From: Sphingobium sp. D43FB
GTDB lineage: Bacteria; Pseudomonadota; Alphaproteobacteria; Sphingomonadales; Sphingomonadaceae
Direction of reading: 5' to 3'
Length of the DNA: 64,000 bases
Assembly (NCBI RefSeq): GCF_002312805.1
Contig: NZ_NMUA01000007.1
Coordinates: 1 to 64,000 of the forward strand
The notes under the pieces are model-generated. The model saw only the letters and a list, made by a program, of their open reading frames with translations. It ran no database searches and was not told the origin of the DNA. Shown piece after piece: positions 35,099 through 43,392 of the stretch (position 1 is the stretch's first letter; each line of letters starts with the position of its first letter). The translations under genes were made by a program, and so were the position numbers.

Positions 35099-36822
35099 AT
35101 CCCGTCTCCGATGGTGGCCAGCGCCTTGTCGAGCACGGTGAAGAACAGGCCGTTGGCGATGGCATGTTCGATCGCAAAATGGTCGGCGCAGTCCGCGATC
35201 GGATAGAGGGTGACATTGTCGAGACCATCCAGGCAGCGTGCCGCCTCCGCATCGGGGGCGTGCGCGGCGCCGAAGACCTGATGCACATGGGTTTGCGGCA
35301 CGGACCGGATGAGGCCCACCAAGTCCATATCCGCGCTCGTAAAGGTCGAAAACAGCGAAGCGCGCGTGCCATTGGCCGCAACCGGCGCGTCTTCGGCGGC
35401 ATCCAGCCCCAGATTGACCGGCCCGGCAAAGGATATGGCGGCATGGCTTCCCATCATGGCGGCGCACCGAATGGCCGCGACCCCGGCGATGGACGATCCG
35501 ATGGTGATGACCGGCACGCCCAAATCCTCGGTCAGCCGGTGCAACGCTTCGATCATGGCATCATGATCCGGGCCGAGCGATGCGATGCCGCTGGTGAAAC
35601 TGCGATGGTTGCGATCGCGCAGATAGAGGATGTTCACGGGGCGCTGGCGCAGCAATCCGTCGGCCAGTCCAAAAGGCAGATAGCCCAGCCCCCCAACGAC
35701 ACTGGCAAACAACAGGATTGTCGCCTGCGCACCTGCCATGGGCAGAATTTGAACGTCGAGGTCGCAACCATGGCGAACCGCGCGCTTATTGTCCCAGGTC
35801 GCAGCAGGATGCGCGGCCATGGCGGTGCGCAACGGCCCGGCCATATGGGCGACGGCATCCTGCGTCGCCAAACGATCGATGATCGCCCGCGCATCGGCCA
35901 CAGCATCGTGCCGCAGGGCGGCTATCGCATATTGGAACAGCCAGCGCGAATTGCTCGCCTGTTCCGGTGTGCGCGCGCGCAATAGCGCGAACAGCCGCTT
36001 GTCCACGCTATCGGACAAAGGGCAGCGATTATAGCGGAACAGCAACAGCCAATCGTCCGGCCAGCGGGTCAGTGCCGCGTCGAGCAGCGCGATCACGCTG
36101 TCGATCCGCCCAGTGAAAATGGCCGCCTGGATCGCGCGGCGGGCGAACTCGACCCGGTCGGGGTTGCGCTCCATCAACTGGACGGACAGGGCATAGGCAT
36201 CTTCGAACCGTGCGGCCGCCAGATGCAGCTCCAGCTCGATCAACCGGCTTTCATCGGTTAGCGGTCCCCAGGCGCGTGCCTTGTCGAACAATGCTTCGGT
36301 TCCGCTTCGATCCTGCTGGCGAAAGCGGATCGCGGCGAGTTTCAGCAGGATGAAGCGATCATCCGGGTGCGACCGCAGCAGGGTTTCGAGATAGGCGCGC
36401 CGTATATCCGGATCGACCAGGGTCATGAGGATGCGAGACAGCAGCCCGGTTCGCGTCTGTTCTGGCGCGCTACCTGCCCACACGGCCTCACGAAACAGCA
36501 TGCGGGCATCGTCAGGCCTTTGGCGGCGCAGGAAGAGTTCGACCAGTCGGACCGCAGGCCAAGGGTTGGCGGGATGATCGTCGCGCGCCGTCTGGAAGAC
36601 CGCCACGGCTTCCTCGACCCGGCCTGTCTTTTCCAGCCAGCCGCCTTCGATAAGACGCAGGCGCAGATCATCGGGCCAGCGCCCGCGCGCCAGAGATATG
36701 CGGCGATCGATCGACCTATCGTCGTCGCCCGCCGCTCTCGTCAGCGCCTCCAGTGCGGCAATCTCATCGCGCAGGAGCGATGCGGTCACACCATCAGCTT
36801 TTTTGTCTGCCCGGTGTAACAT
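35095..36822 (-). CDS. TPR-repeat protein with C-terminal alpha/beta-hydrolase-like domain
   Basis: A 575-residue protein and first gene of the nine-gene operon. About residues 15-300 form helical TPR-like repeats (RLIEGGWLEKTGRVEEAVAVF, LLKLAAIRFRQQD and others). Residues 330-575 look like an alpha/beta hydrolase: GSSIAGVAAIRC is a GxSxxG nucleophile elbow and DHFAIEHAI could supply the His. It could be an acyl transferase or thioesterase that takes the acyl group off the ACP, or a regulator of a surface glycan pathway. I do not know a characterised relative. ATG 36822 has GGGGGG just upstream. Confidence 0.75.
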   Translation of the reverse strand: MLHRADKKADGVTASLLRDEIAALEALTRAAGDDDRSIDRRISLARGRWPDDLRLRLIEGGWLEKTGRVEEAVAVFQTARDDHPANPWPAVRLVELFLRRQRPDDARMLFREAVWAGSAPEQTRTGLLSRILMTLVDPDIRRAYLETLLRSHPDDRFILLKLAAIRFRQQDRSGTEALFDKARAWGPLTDESRLIELELHLAAARFEDAYALSVQLMERNPDRVEFARRAIQAAIFTGRIDSVIALLDAALTRWPDDWLLLFRYNRCPLSDSVDKRLFALLRARTPEQASNSRWLFQYAIAALRHDAVADARAIIDRLATQDAVAHMAGPLRTAMAAHPAATWDNKRAVRHGCDLDVQILPMAGAQATILLFASVVGGLGYLPFGLADGLLRQRPVNILYLRDRNHRSFTSGIASLGPDHDAMIEALHRLTEDLGVPVITIGSSIAGVAAIRCAAMMGSHAAISFAGPVNLGLDAAEDAPVAANGTRASLFSTFTSADMDLVGLIRSVPQTHVHQVFGAAHAPDAEAARCLDGLDNVTLYPIADCADHFAIEHAIANGLFFTVLDKALATIGDGI

Positions 36823-36937
36823 CGGCCCCCCGTGTACCCCCTGCCTTCAATGGCCATGACAATGGCTAATCCAAACCGGGTCAATATTGAAGTCCGATTT
36901 GGACGGTGTCGCAGGAACTGGTCGAGATTGGACGATA

Positions 36938-38896
36938 CTATAGTCGATCAGCAAGACCGTCGGTTGATCGGGCCATTTCGGCGATGGCGCTGGCCTGTAT
37001 CCAGTCATGCCGTGCCTGCGTAGCCGTCGCGATGCACAGCACGGTTTCCGTGTCCGAATAGGGGTCCGATGGCCAGGCGAAGGTCAGGAAAGCATCTGGC
37101 AGATAGGTGCCGAGACGCGCCAGGATATCGGTGCCAAAAGCGCGCAGGCGACCATGGTCGTCGCCCCGCGGAAATCCCCATTCCAGCGTGGTTTGCCGCG
37201 CCGGCACGGTGCGAAAGGATAGCAGCAGCACGCCATCATCGGCCAACGTCTCCCGCAATTGCATCAAGGTTGCCTGAATATCCGCCACCTGTTCCAGCAT
37301 GTCCAGACACAAGATCATATCATAGCGTTTGTCGGCGGGCGGAGCCACCAGCGTAGAGCCTTCATGCGTTGGTGCAATCAGGTCGAATTGCGCAAACCAG
37401 CCGCCTGCCGCCACGCGGTGCCGCCCATATTGCAATCCCATGGTGCGCAAGGCCGGGTCCGACCGAAGCACCTCCAACACCTGGCGCATGGCGCGATGCC
37501 GGGCTGTCGCGTTGCAACCGGCGCAAATATGATCGTGGCCGACCATATCGTCCGCTTGTCGGCGGTTCGGTCGCACCGTCTTGCCGCCACAGATATTGCA
37601 ATGGAACGGCTTGCTGATCGGCGATACTGCTTGGGGTAGAAGGACGGGCAGGACGGCCTCAAAGCTTTGCCAGTCGCGCTGCCCTTCGGGGCGGTCGGCG
37701 ATCCAGTGGCGCAGCCTGTCCATGGCTTGCGTTTCGCGTTCGCTCATGGGCTCGTGCAACAGCGCGCGCAATTGCGCCCAATGATCGGCTATCCGCGCGC
37801 GCGCGGTGTTGATCGCGCTCCGTTCTTGCTCTTGCAATGGCGTCATCAGGGCCGTTTTGCCCAACGCCTCGGCCCAGCTGTGGCTCAGCCGCTCCGTCAT
37901 GCCGAGTTGCTCCAGAAAACCGGCGAACTTGACCATGCGTGGCCGGGCAATGACGAGCGCTGGCTTCTCATAGGCAAGCGCCGTGATCAGCCCGTGCATG
38001 GAAGAACCGACATAGCAGGCGGCATGGGCGATCAGAGCCGCAATTTCCTTCAGACCTTCGGGCTGATCCAGAATCAGCACTGGCATTGGCAGCAATGCGC
38101 CGACGCGCTGGGCCAATTGATCGTCACCATGGCAGGGTCCGATCGCGATGAGTACCGGCACAGCGTTCAGCCGGTCGGCCAGCGCTGCCACCTGCCTTCC
38201 CTGCTCGGCCTCATCCGCGTCGAGATAGCGGCTGTTCACATGCACCGCCACCCAGCGATCGGGCACGGCCATACCGTGTCGCGCAAAGGCCGTCTCGGCG
38301 ATGGCGCGCAAGTCCGCTGCAGGCCAGAGCGCAGCGAGGTCAAGCGCGGTGTCTGGCAAAATCTGGACGGATGCATCGCCCGATTTTCCCAGGAAATTGC
38401 GGCTTGCCTCGTCCCGCACGGTCACCTGCGCGCTAGCGGCCAGAATGGCGTCGCTCAAGGTTCGCACCGGGCCACGCAGTAGCGGGTGGGGCAGGCCGGG
38501 CGCATTCCAGGCGATCCGTCCGCCCGTCTGCGCAGCGATCAGCCCCGCGCCCAGCCACAACGCCGCATAGCTGCCCTGCGCGCCGAAGCGCGTTTCGGCA
38601 TAGTCGGGCAACGGCGTGCTGGTCGCATGGATGATGTTGCCGCCCCCGATGACATGCAGGTCCGCCGAACAATCGGCTGCGGTCTCGATCGGCAGGCAGG
38701 GGACGGTGTCGTCCCAGGCCGGTTTGCCGCCACGCGGGGAATAAGCGTGAAAATCCTCTTCGGGGATGCCCAGCCGATCGCGCAGCAGCAGCGGAAACAA
38801 CAGGTCGCCATAGTTGAGGACGTCGAATGTTCCATAAAGCGCGACGCGCGGGCCTGCGCCGGAACTGTCCGGCGGCGAATTATTTGCATCGGTCAC
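36938..38896 (-). CDS. Pyruvyl transferase-zinc ribbon-methyltransferase fusion
   Basis: A 652-residue fusion. Residues 1-400 are a PS_pyruv_trans domain (LYGTFDVLNYGDLLFPL, ACYVGSSMHGLITALAYEKP). Residues 440-490 form a four-cysteine zinc ribbon (CNICGG and CAGCNATARHRA), and the rest is a class I SAM methyltransferase (YDMILCLDMLEQ, ETLADDGVLLLSF). It would add pyruvate and a methyl group to the same glycan. It lies 115 bases upstream of the nine-gene operon on the same strand. The same ribbon-methyltransferase module occurs in 39677-41407. Confidence 0.85.
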   Translation of the reverse strand: MTDANNSPPDSSGAGPRVALYGTFDVLNYGDLLFPLLLRDRLGIPEEDFHAYSPRGGKPAWDDTVPCLPIETAADCSADLHVIGGGNIIHATSTPLPDYAETRFGAQGSYAALWLGAGLIAAQTGGRIAWNAPGLPHPLLRGPVRTLSDAILAASAQVTVRDEASRNFLGKSGDASVQILPDTALDLAALWPAADLRAIAETAFARHGMAVPDRWVAVHVNSRYLDADEAEQGRQVAALADRLNAVPVLIAIGPCHGDDQLAQRVGALLPMPVLILDQPEGLKEIAALIAHAACYVGSSMHGLITALAYEKPALVIARPRMVKFAGFLEQLGMTERLSHSWAEALGKTALMTPLQEQERSAINTARARIADHWAQLRALLHEPMSERETQAMDRLRHWIADRPEGQRDWQSFEAVLPVLLPQAVSPISKPFHCNICGGKTVRPNRRQADDMVGHDHICAGCNATARHRAMRQVLEVLRSDPALRTMGLQYGRHRVAAGGWFAQFDLIAPTHEGSTLVAPPADKRYDMILCLDMLEQVADIQATLMQLRETLADDGVLLLSFRTVPARQTTLEWGFPRGDDHGRLRAFGTDILARLGTYLPDAFLTFAWPSDPYSDTETVLCIATATQARHDWIQASAIAEMARSTDGLADRL

Positions 38897-38988
38897 GCGG
38901 CCAAGCCTCCCATGTCTTGAGGACAGAGCTACTATGGCCTATCGCGTTGGTAAACCGCCTTGTTGGCCGATGGACGGGAACATAAGCC
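38897..38988. promoter_or_regulatory. Divergent promoter region of the glycan/lipid cluster
   Basis: Ninety-two bases separate the pyruvyl transferase-methyltransferase fusion (minus) from the methyltransferase gene (plus). Both sets of genes belong to the same functional cluster, so this gap most likely holds both promoters. No clear palindrome or strong -35/-10 pair was seen. Confidence 0.4.
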
Positions 38989-39645
38989 ATGTTGGAGCAG
39001 CACGCAGAGCCCCGCTATCAAGCCATTTCGCGACCCTGCGCGGAGGCGGTCGAATTGGCGACCCGCGTTCTGGCGACCCATGCCGACCCGCTTATCGCGG
39101 AAGTCGGGATCGGCATCGGTGCGACGTCGCTGGCCTTGGCGCGCGCGATGGATCATCGCGGCATGCTATGGCTGTTCGATTTCGACAGCCGCGTGCAGGA
39201 ATTGCGCGCTGACCTTGCCGACATCGGCTATAGCAATGTCGAGATTGTCGGCAACTCGCGGCGCACCTTCGACAGCTATGGCTGGACGCTCGCGATGCTG
39301 ACGCGGCGCGCGCGCATCGACCGGCCCGAAGGCATGTTCGACTTCATCTATCTGGATGGCGGACATCTTTATCAATATGATACGTTGGCAGCGGTCTGTT
39401 GCAAGGAGCTGCTCAAGCCAGGCGGCTATTTGCTGCTCGACGATTATGACTGGACCATCGCGAAATCGCCGACGATGCGACCCTCGCATAATCCATCCGT
39501 GCTGGCGGATTATAGCGAGGAGCAGATCGAATTGTCGCATGTCGAGATGATATGCAGCCTGCTGCTCGACCCCGATGCCGGTTTCGAACAGATACCCCTG
39601 GGCTATCGCGACGTGGAGCATCGACGCGCCTACCGGAAGCTATGA
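38989..39645 (+). CDS. Class I SAM-dependent methyltransferase
   Basis: A 218-residue methyltransferase of the Methyltransf_24 type. The SAM site is IAEVGIGIGATSLALA, the acidic strand-2 end is WLFDFDS, and FIYLDGGHLYQYD plus LKPGGYLLLDDYDW follow. Such enzymes modify sugars in surface glycans and glycopeptides. It is the first gene on the plus side of the divergent region and is followed after 31 bases by a beta-helix-methyltransferase fusion. Confidence 0.85.
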   Translation: MLEQHAEPRYQAISRPCAEAVELATRVLATHADPLIAEVGIGIGATSLALARAMDHRGMLWLFDFDSRVQELRADLADIGYSNVEIVGNSRRTFDSYGWTLAMLTRRARIDRPEGMFDFIYLDGGHLYQYDTLAAVCCKELLKPGGYLLLDDYDWTIAKSPTMRPSHNPSVLADYSEEQIELSHVEMICSLLLDPDAGFEQIPLGYRDVEHRRAYRKL

Positions 39646-39676
39646 GCCGGGTGCCAAGACGCAGGTTCGCCACCCG

Positions 39677-41407
39677 ATGACGGACCTTCGTGCCGCCGAC
39701 ACCACAGCCCTGGTGGCTCTGCTTGCACAGGCGGCGCCCGGCGCACATATCCTGCTCGATGCGCCGCGCTATGATTTGGCGCAGGACATTCTGCTGGATC
39801 ATGCGATCACTCTATTGGGAGCGGACGGGCTCCTACCCATCCTGCATTTCACCGATCCGCGTCATGGCCTCACGATGCGCGGCGACGGAAGCCAGCTTCA
39901 GTCGTTAGCGCTGACCGGGAGCGGGCATCGGGCTACGTCATTGCTGACGGTCGCTGCGGATGATTGCGTGTTGGACGGCGTCCGCATCGTCGGCGTGCAG
40001 GGAAGCGGCTTGCGGGCGGACGGATGCCAACGATTCACCATTACCGACCTGATCGTTAAGGACGCAGGCCAGCAGGCCGCGACATTTACCCGGTGCGACC
40101 AGCTTCGATTGACGGTAAAAGCCCGCAACATCGCCCACCGCGCCGCCGCGCCCGCCATCCATCTGATCGATTGCGATGGGTTTTCGATCGATGCCGACAT
40201 CGACGATGTGAACGGCAGTGCGATCACTATCGAGCGTAGCGAAGCCGGAGAAAGCGCATGTACAGGTGAGATCAGGCTCCGTGCCAGCAAGGTGCGGCGT
40301 GCGTTGTCCCTGCTTGGTCGCCGGGATGCGCCGATCGAGGCGATTACCGCTGATGTCGATGCTGATACATGGACGGAATGCGCCATGCTGCTTTCCAATG
40401 TCCGGTCTGTCCGTGTCGATCTGACGCTTCGATCGACGGATATTCTGCCCTCGCTGATCTTCAATGGCGGCTTCGGGGTGCGCGACAGCCATATCGACAT
40501 CCATCAGCCCGCGGATGCGGCGGCCTTGCCGTCATCGCTCGTGCGCGGATTGGACCAGAATTCCGGCAATATCGTCAATGCGCACGAACTGGCTAGCGCG
40601 GGCTCAGAGCCGGCGGCCTGGGCCGTGGCACCTGCCTTGCAGGCGCGGCTGGACGCGATCGGCAGACCCGGCTTTGCCGTTTATGAAATGGCGGACCGCT
40701 GCAATCTATGCGGATGGGAAGGGCTGTTCCGCCGCACCCACGCCAGCGAACGGGAAACGCTGGCTTGTCATGATTGCCGGGCCACATTGCGCTATCGCGA
40801 ACAGGCCAAAACCCTAGTCGATCGCTTGGGTGGCGGCCGTTTCGACACGTTGGCCGCGCTGGCAGCGTCGGACCTATTGCCGAAACTGGACATATTCGAA
40901 GCTGGCTTTTCAGGGCCATTGCGCCGCTGGCTGGGCCGCGCGCGCCGCTACGAACAATCCTTCTATGAACCGGACGTACCCAGCGGAACGCGGCGCGGGG
41001 CATTGACCTGTCAGGATCTGATGGCGACCTCCTTCGCCGATGACAGTTTCGATGTCGTCATCACGTCCGACATGTTCGAACATATCCGCAAGCCAATGCT
41101 GGCCTTTGCCGAAGTCCATCGCATTCTGCGTCCAGGTGGAATGCACATATGGACCGTGCCGATCGGCATGCCGCCGCCGCCGCTCACGCGCCCGCGCGTG
41201 GACACCAGCGGGCCGGAGGACATCATGCTGTTACCGCCGGTCTATCATGGATCGGGTGCGGACAGCCTGTCGCTGGTCTATACCGATTTCGGCCGGGATA
41301 TTAACCAGATATTGTCGGCCATGGGGCTGCCGACCACCGCCATTCCTTATCGTGGCGGGGCGGGGCATGTTGTCGGCGTGACGCTCGTATCAACAAAGGC
41401 GCTTTAA
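39677..41407 (+). CDS. Beta-helix-zinc ribbon-methyltransferase fusion
   Basis: A 576-residue protein. Residues 1-320 look like a right-handed beta-helix of the pectin-lyase fold (LHFTDPRHGLTMRG, SLALTGSGHRATSLLTVA, VLDGVRIVGVQGSGLRADG, in regular 22-25 residue rungs). Residues 350-400 hold a zinc ribbon (CNLCGWEG and CHDCRATLRYRE). The C-terminus is a class I methyltransferase (VITSDMFEHIRKP, RILRPGGMHIWTVP). The start at 39677 replaces the open frame from 39575, which overlaps the previous gene. The helix may hold a long glycan for methylation. No signal peptide. Confidence 0.8.
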   Translation: MTDLRAADTTALVALLAQAAPGAHILLDAPRYDLAQDILLDHAITLLGADGLLPILHFTDPRHGLTMRGDGSQLQSLALTGSGHRATSLLTVAADDCVLDGVRIVGVQGSGLRADGCQRFTITDLIVKDAGQQAATFTRCDQLRLTVKARNIAHRAAAPAIHLIDCDGFSIDADIDDVNGSAITIERSEAGESACTGEIRLRASKVRRALSLLGRRDAPIEAITADVDADTWTECAMLLSNVRSVRVDLTLRSTDILPSLIFNGGFGVRDSHIDIHQPADAAALPSSLVRGLDQNSGNIVNAHELASAGSEPAAWAVAPALQARLDAIGRPGFAVYEMADRCNLCGWEGLFRRTHASERETLACHDCRATLRYREQAKTLVDRLGGGRFDTLAALAASDLLPKLDIFEAGFSGPLRRWLGRARRYEQSFYEPDVPSGTRRGALTCQDLMATSFADDSFDVVITSDMFEHIRKPMLAFAEVHRILRPGGMHIWTVPIGMPPPPLTRPRVDTSGPEDIMLLPPVYHGSGADSLSLVYTDFGRDINQILSAMGLPTTAIPYRGGAGHVVGVTLVSTKAL

Positions 41408-41414
41408 GCCGCGC

Positions 41415-42626
41415 TCAGGCTACGGCCTGCCCGGATTGTCGCAAATCCTCTGCCGTACAAAAATGCACCTGCGCCTTCCCCTTGGCCTTGGATCGGTAAA
41501 GGGCGGTATCGGCAAAGGCCATCAGCCGCTCCAGTTCCAGGCCGAATTCGGGGGCCATCGCGATGCCGACGCTGACAGTGATGCGCATTTCTATCTCATC
41601 GACCAGATAGGGCTCGCTCAACTGCTTGATGATGCGCCGGGCAAGCAGGTCGGCCTGGTCCTGATGCCGCACATGGCCTTGGAGCAGCAGAAATTCGTCG
41701 CCACCCAGACGGCACGCCACATCCTCTGTCCGGATCATGCTCTGCAGCCGCCGGGCGACCTCCCGCAGCACCGCGTCACCAGCGGGATGGCCATATCGAT
41801 CGTTGATCGCCTTGAAGCCGTCGAGATCCAGATAATGGACTGCCATCTGGTCGCCAATCTCCGACGATTGCACGTTGGTTTGAAAAGTCTCCCGCAACAA
41901 CAGGCGGTTGGGCAGGCCGGTGAGCGGATCGAAGCGCGCAAGCGTCGCCAGATCATGTTTGGTGGTCAGATGTTCGACGGACGACGCATAGAGATGCCGC
42001 ACCGACTGCAAGCTCATCAGCGCGACCGTGACCAGCAGCAGGGCTTGCAGGGCAAAAAATTCGGCGTGTAGCAATTGGCCATATTCGCGCGTGGCATGGA
42101 TTAGCATGGCAATCGCCGTCGGCAGAACCACCAGCGACAAGCTCATGACGCATAACTTGGGGCGAGAGGCGTTGCGCGATACGATTCCCGCACCAAAGGT
42201 GAAGATGAGGCTGATCGTTGCGATATGCACGAGCGGCTCGTGCGCGGACAAGGCACGTATGTGGAGCGCCGCCAGCAATAGCGCGAATATATAGGTCAAA
42301 AACGCATAGCGTCTCTCCCATGCCTTCAGCGCTGGGATATCCTGCGTAGTGCTTCCCGCGCGATTATAGGCTCTTATGAGCCAGACACGCGCCATGGTGA
42401 TCACAATGGCAATACCGGTCAGAACGGCTATCACGCCATCCTGCCATTTGAGAAAGATCAGCGTGCCGACAAGGGCGTAGAGGATGCCAAAGCCGATGAT
42501 CGGCATCGCCATGGCAAAGAGCGTGGAGACGAGGTCGCGATATACGGCGTCCGGCAGGCTACTCTCACCTGCCGCGCTGAATGCCGAAATTCGGCGATGC
42601 GTTCCATTCTTGGCGCGTCTCTCCAT
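41415..42626 (-). CDS. Membrane diguanylate cyclase (GGDEF)
   Basis: A 403-residue enzyme that would make cyclic di-GMP. Five or six membrane helices cover residues 25-210. The GGDEF domain (about 235-395) has LDLDGFKAINDRYGHPAGD and the intact LGGDEFLLL active site. RTED, five residues before GGDEF, is an inhibitory I-site, so product feedback is expected. No EAL domain. It converges with the beta-helix gene 7 bases away and might govern surface polysaccharide output, which is only a positional idea. Confidence 0.93.
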   Translation of the reverse strand: MERRAKNGTHRRISAFSAAGESSLPDAVYRDLVSTLFAMAMPIIGFGILYALVGTLIFLKWQDGVIAVLTGIAIVITMARVWLIRAYNRAGSTTQDIPALKAWERRYAFLTYIFALLLAALHIRALSAHEPLVHIATISLIFTFGAGIVSRNASRPKLCVMSLSLVVLPTAIAMLIHATREYGQLLHAEFFALQALLLVTVALMSLQSVRHLYASSVEHLTTKHDLATLARFDPLTGLPNRLLLRETFQTNVQSSEIGDQMAVHYLDLDGFKAINDRYGHPAGDAVLREVARRLQSMIRTEDVACRLGGDEFLLLQGHVRHQDQADLLARRIIKQLSEPYLVDEIEMRITVSVGIAMAPEFGLELERLMAFADTALYRSKAKGKAQVHFCTAEDLRQSGQAVA

Positions 42627-42693
42627 ACGCCATCATGGGCGCAAGAATGTTAACAGTATCCTACCGGTGCGCCGAACCGAAAAGGCTTCCGCT

Positions 42694-43392
42694 TCACGCG
42701 ACCCTTTGTGCCGACCCTGCCAGGCGGTAGCCGACACCGGGTTCATTGATGATCAGCTTCGGACGCGACGGATCCGTTTCGACCTTCTTGCGCAGGGCGC
42801 GAATGGCGACGCGGAGGTAATCGACATCGTCGCGATGGGCCAGGCCCCAGACGGTTTCGAGCAACGCCCTGTGCGTCAGGACGCGGCCGGGCTTTTCGCA
42901 TAGCGCCCAGAGCAGGTCGAACTCGCGCGGGGTCAGCGCCACCGCCGCGCCACCGATCATCACGGCATGGGCTTCACGATCGATCATCCCGCCCTCGAAC
43001 GCCCGCCGTTGCGGGTCGGCGCGACTACCCGTCTTGCGCCGCAGCGCCGAGCGTATGCGCGCCAGCAGTTCGGCGCTGTCGAAGGGCTTGGTCACGAAAT
43101 CATCCGCGCCAAGGTCCAGCGCCGCCACCTTCTCCTCGGTGGCATCGCGGGCGGTCAATATGATGACCGCCAATCCAGCCTCCACCAGTTGCGGGATGAT
43201 CTCCAACCCGTCCCGGTCGGGCAAGCCAAGGTCGAGCAACGCGACCAGCGGATGTGGCTGAACGGCCGCCAGACGCAACGCTTCGGCGGCTGTCGATGCC
43301 TCGGCATAGGTCAGCCCCGTCCGATCAAGCGCGCCCATCAGCAAGCGCCGGATCGCGGGCTCATCCTCAACGATCAGCACATCCTTATGCAT
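42694..43392 (-). CDS. kdpE: Potassium-response regulator KdpE
   Basis: An OmpR-type response regulator of 232 residues. Receiver domain with Asp54 as phospho-acceptor (LLDLGLPDRDG) and Lys in TKPFDSAELL; C-terminal winged helix (LTPREFDLLWALCEKPGRVLTH, DPSRPKLIINEPGVGYRL). The ATG at 43392 overlaps the KdpD stop by eight bases; the frame extends to 43461 inside KdpD without a better start. Partner of the kinase upstream; controls kdp transcription at low potassium. Confidence 0.94.
   Translation of the reverse strand: MHKDVLIVEDEPAIRRLLMGALDRTGLTYAEASTAAEALRLAAVQPHPLVALLDLGLPDRDGLEIIPQLVEAGLAVIILTARDATEEKVAALDLGADDFVTKPFDSAELLARIRSALRRKTGSRADPQRRAFEGGMIDREAHAVMIGGAAVALTPREFDLLWALCEKPGRVLTHRALLETVWGLAHRDDVDYLRVAIRALRKKVETDPSRPKLIINEPGVGYRLAGSAQRVA

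Noticed and set aside
33803..35467. Longer version of the pyruvyl transferase from 35467
   Set aside because: The extra 123 residues lie inside the TPR-hydrolase gene in another frame and are Arg/Cys-rich; the ATGA start at 35098 fits the operon.
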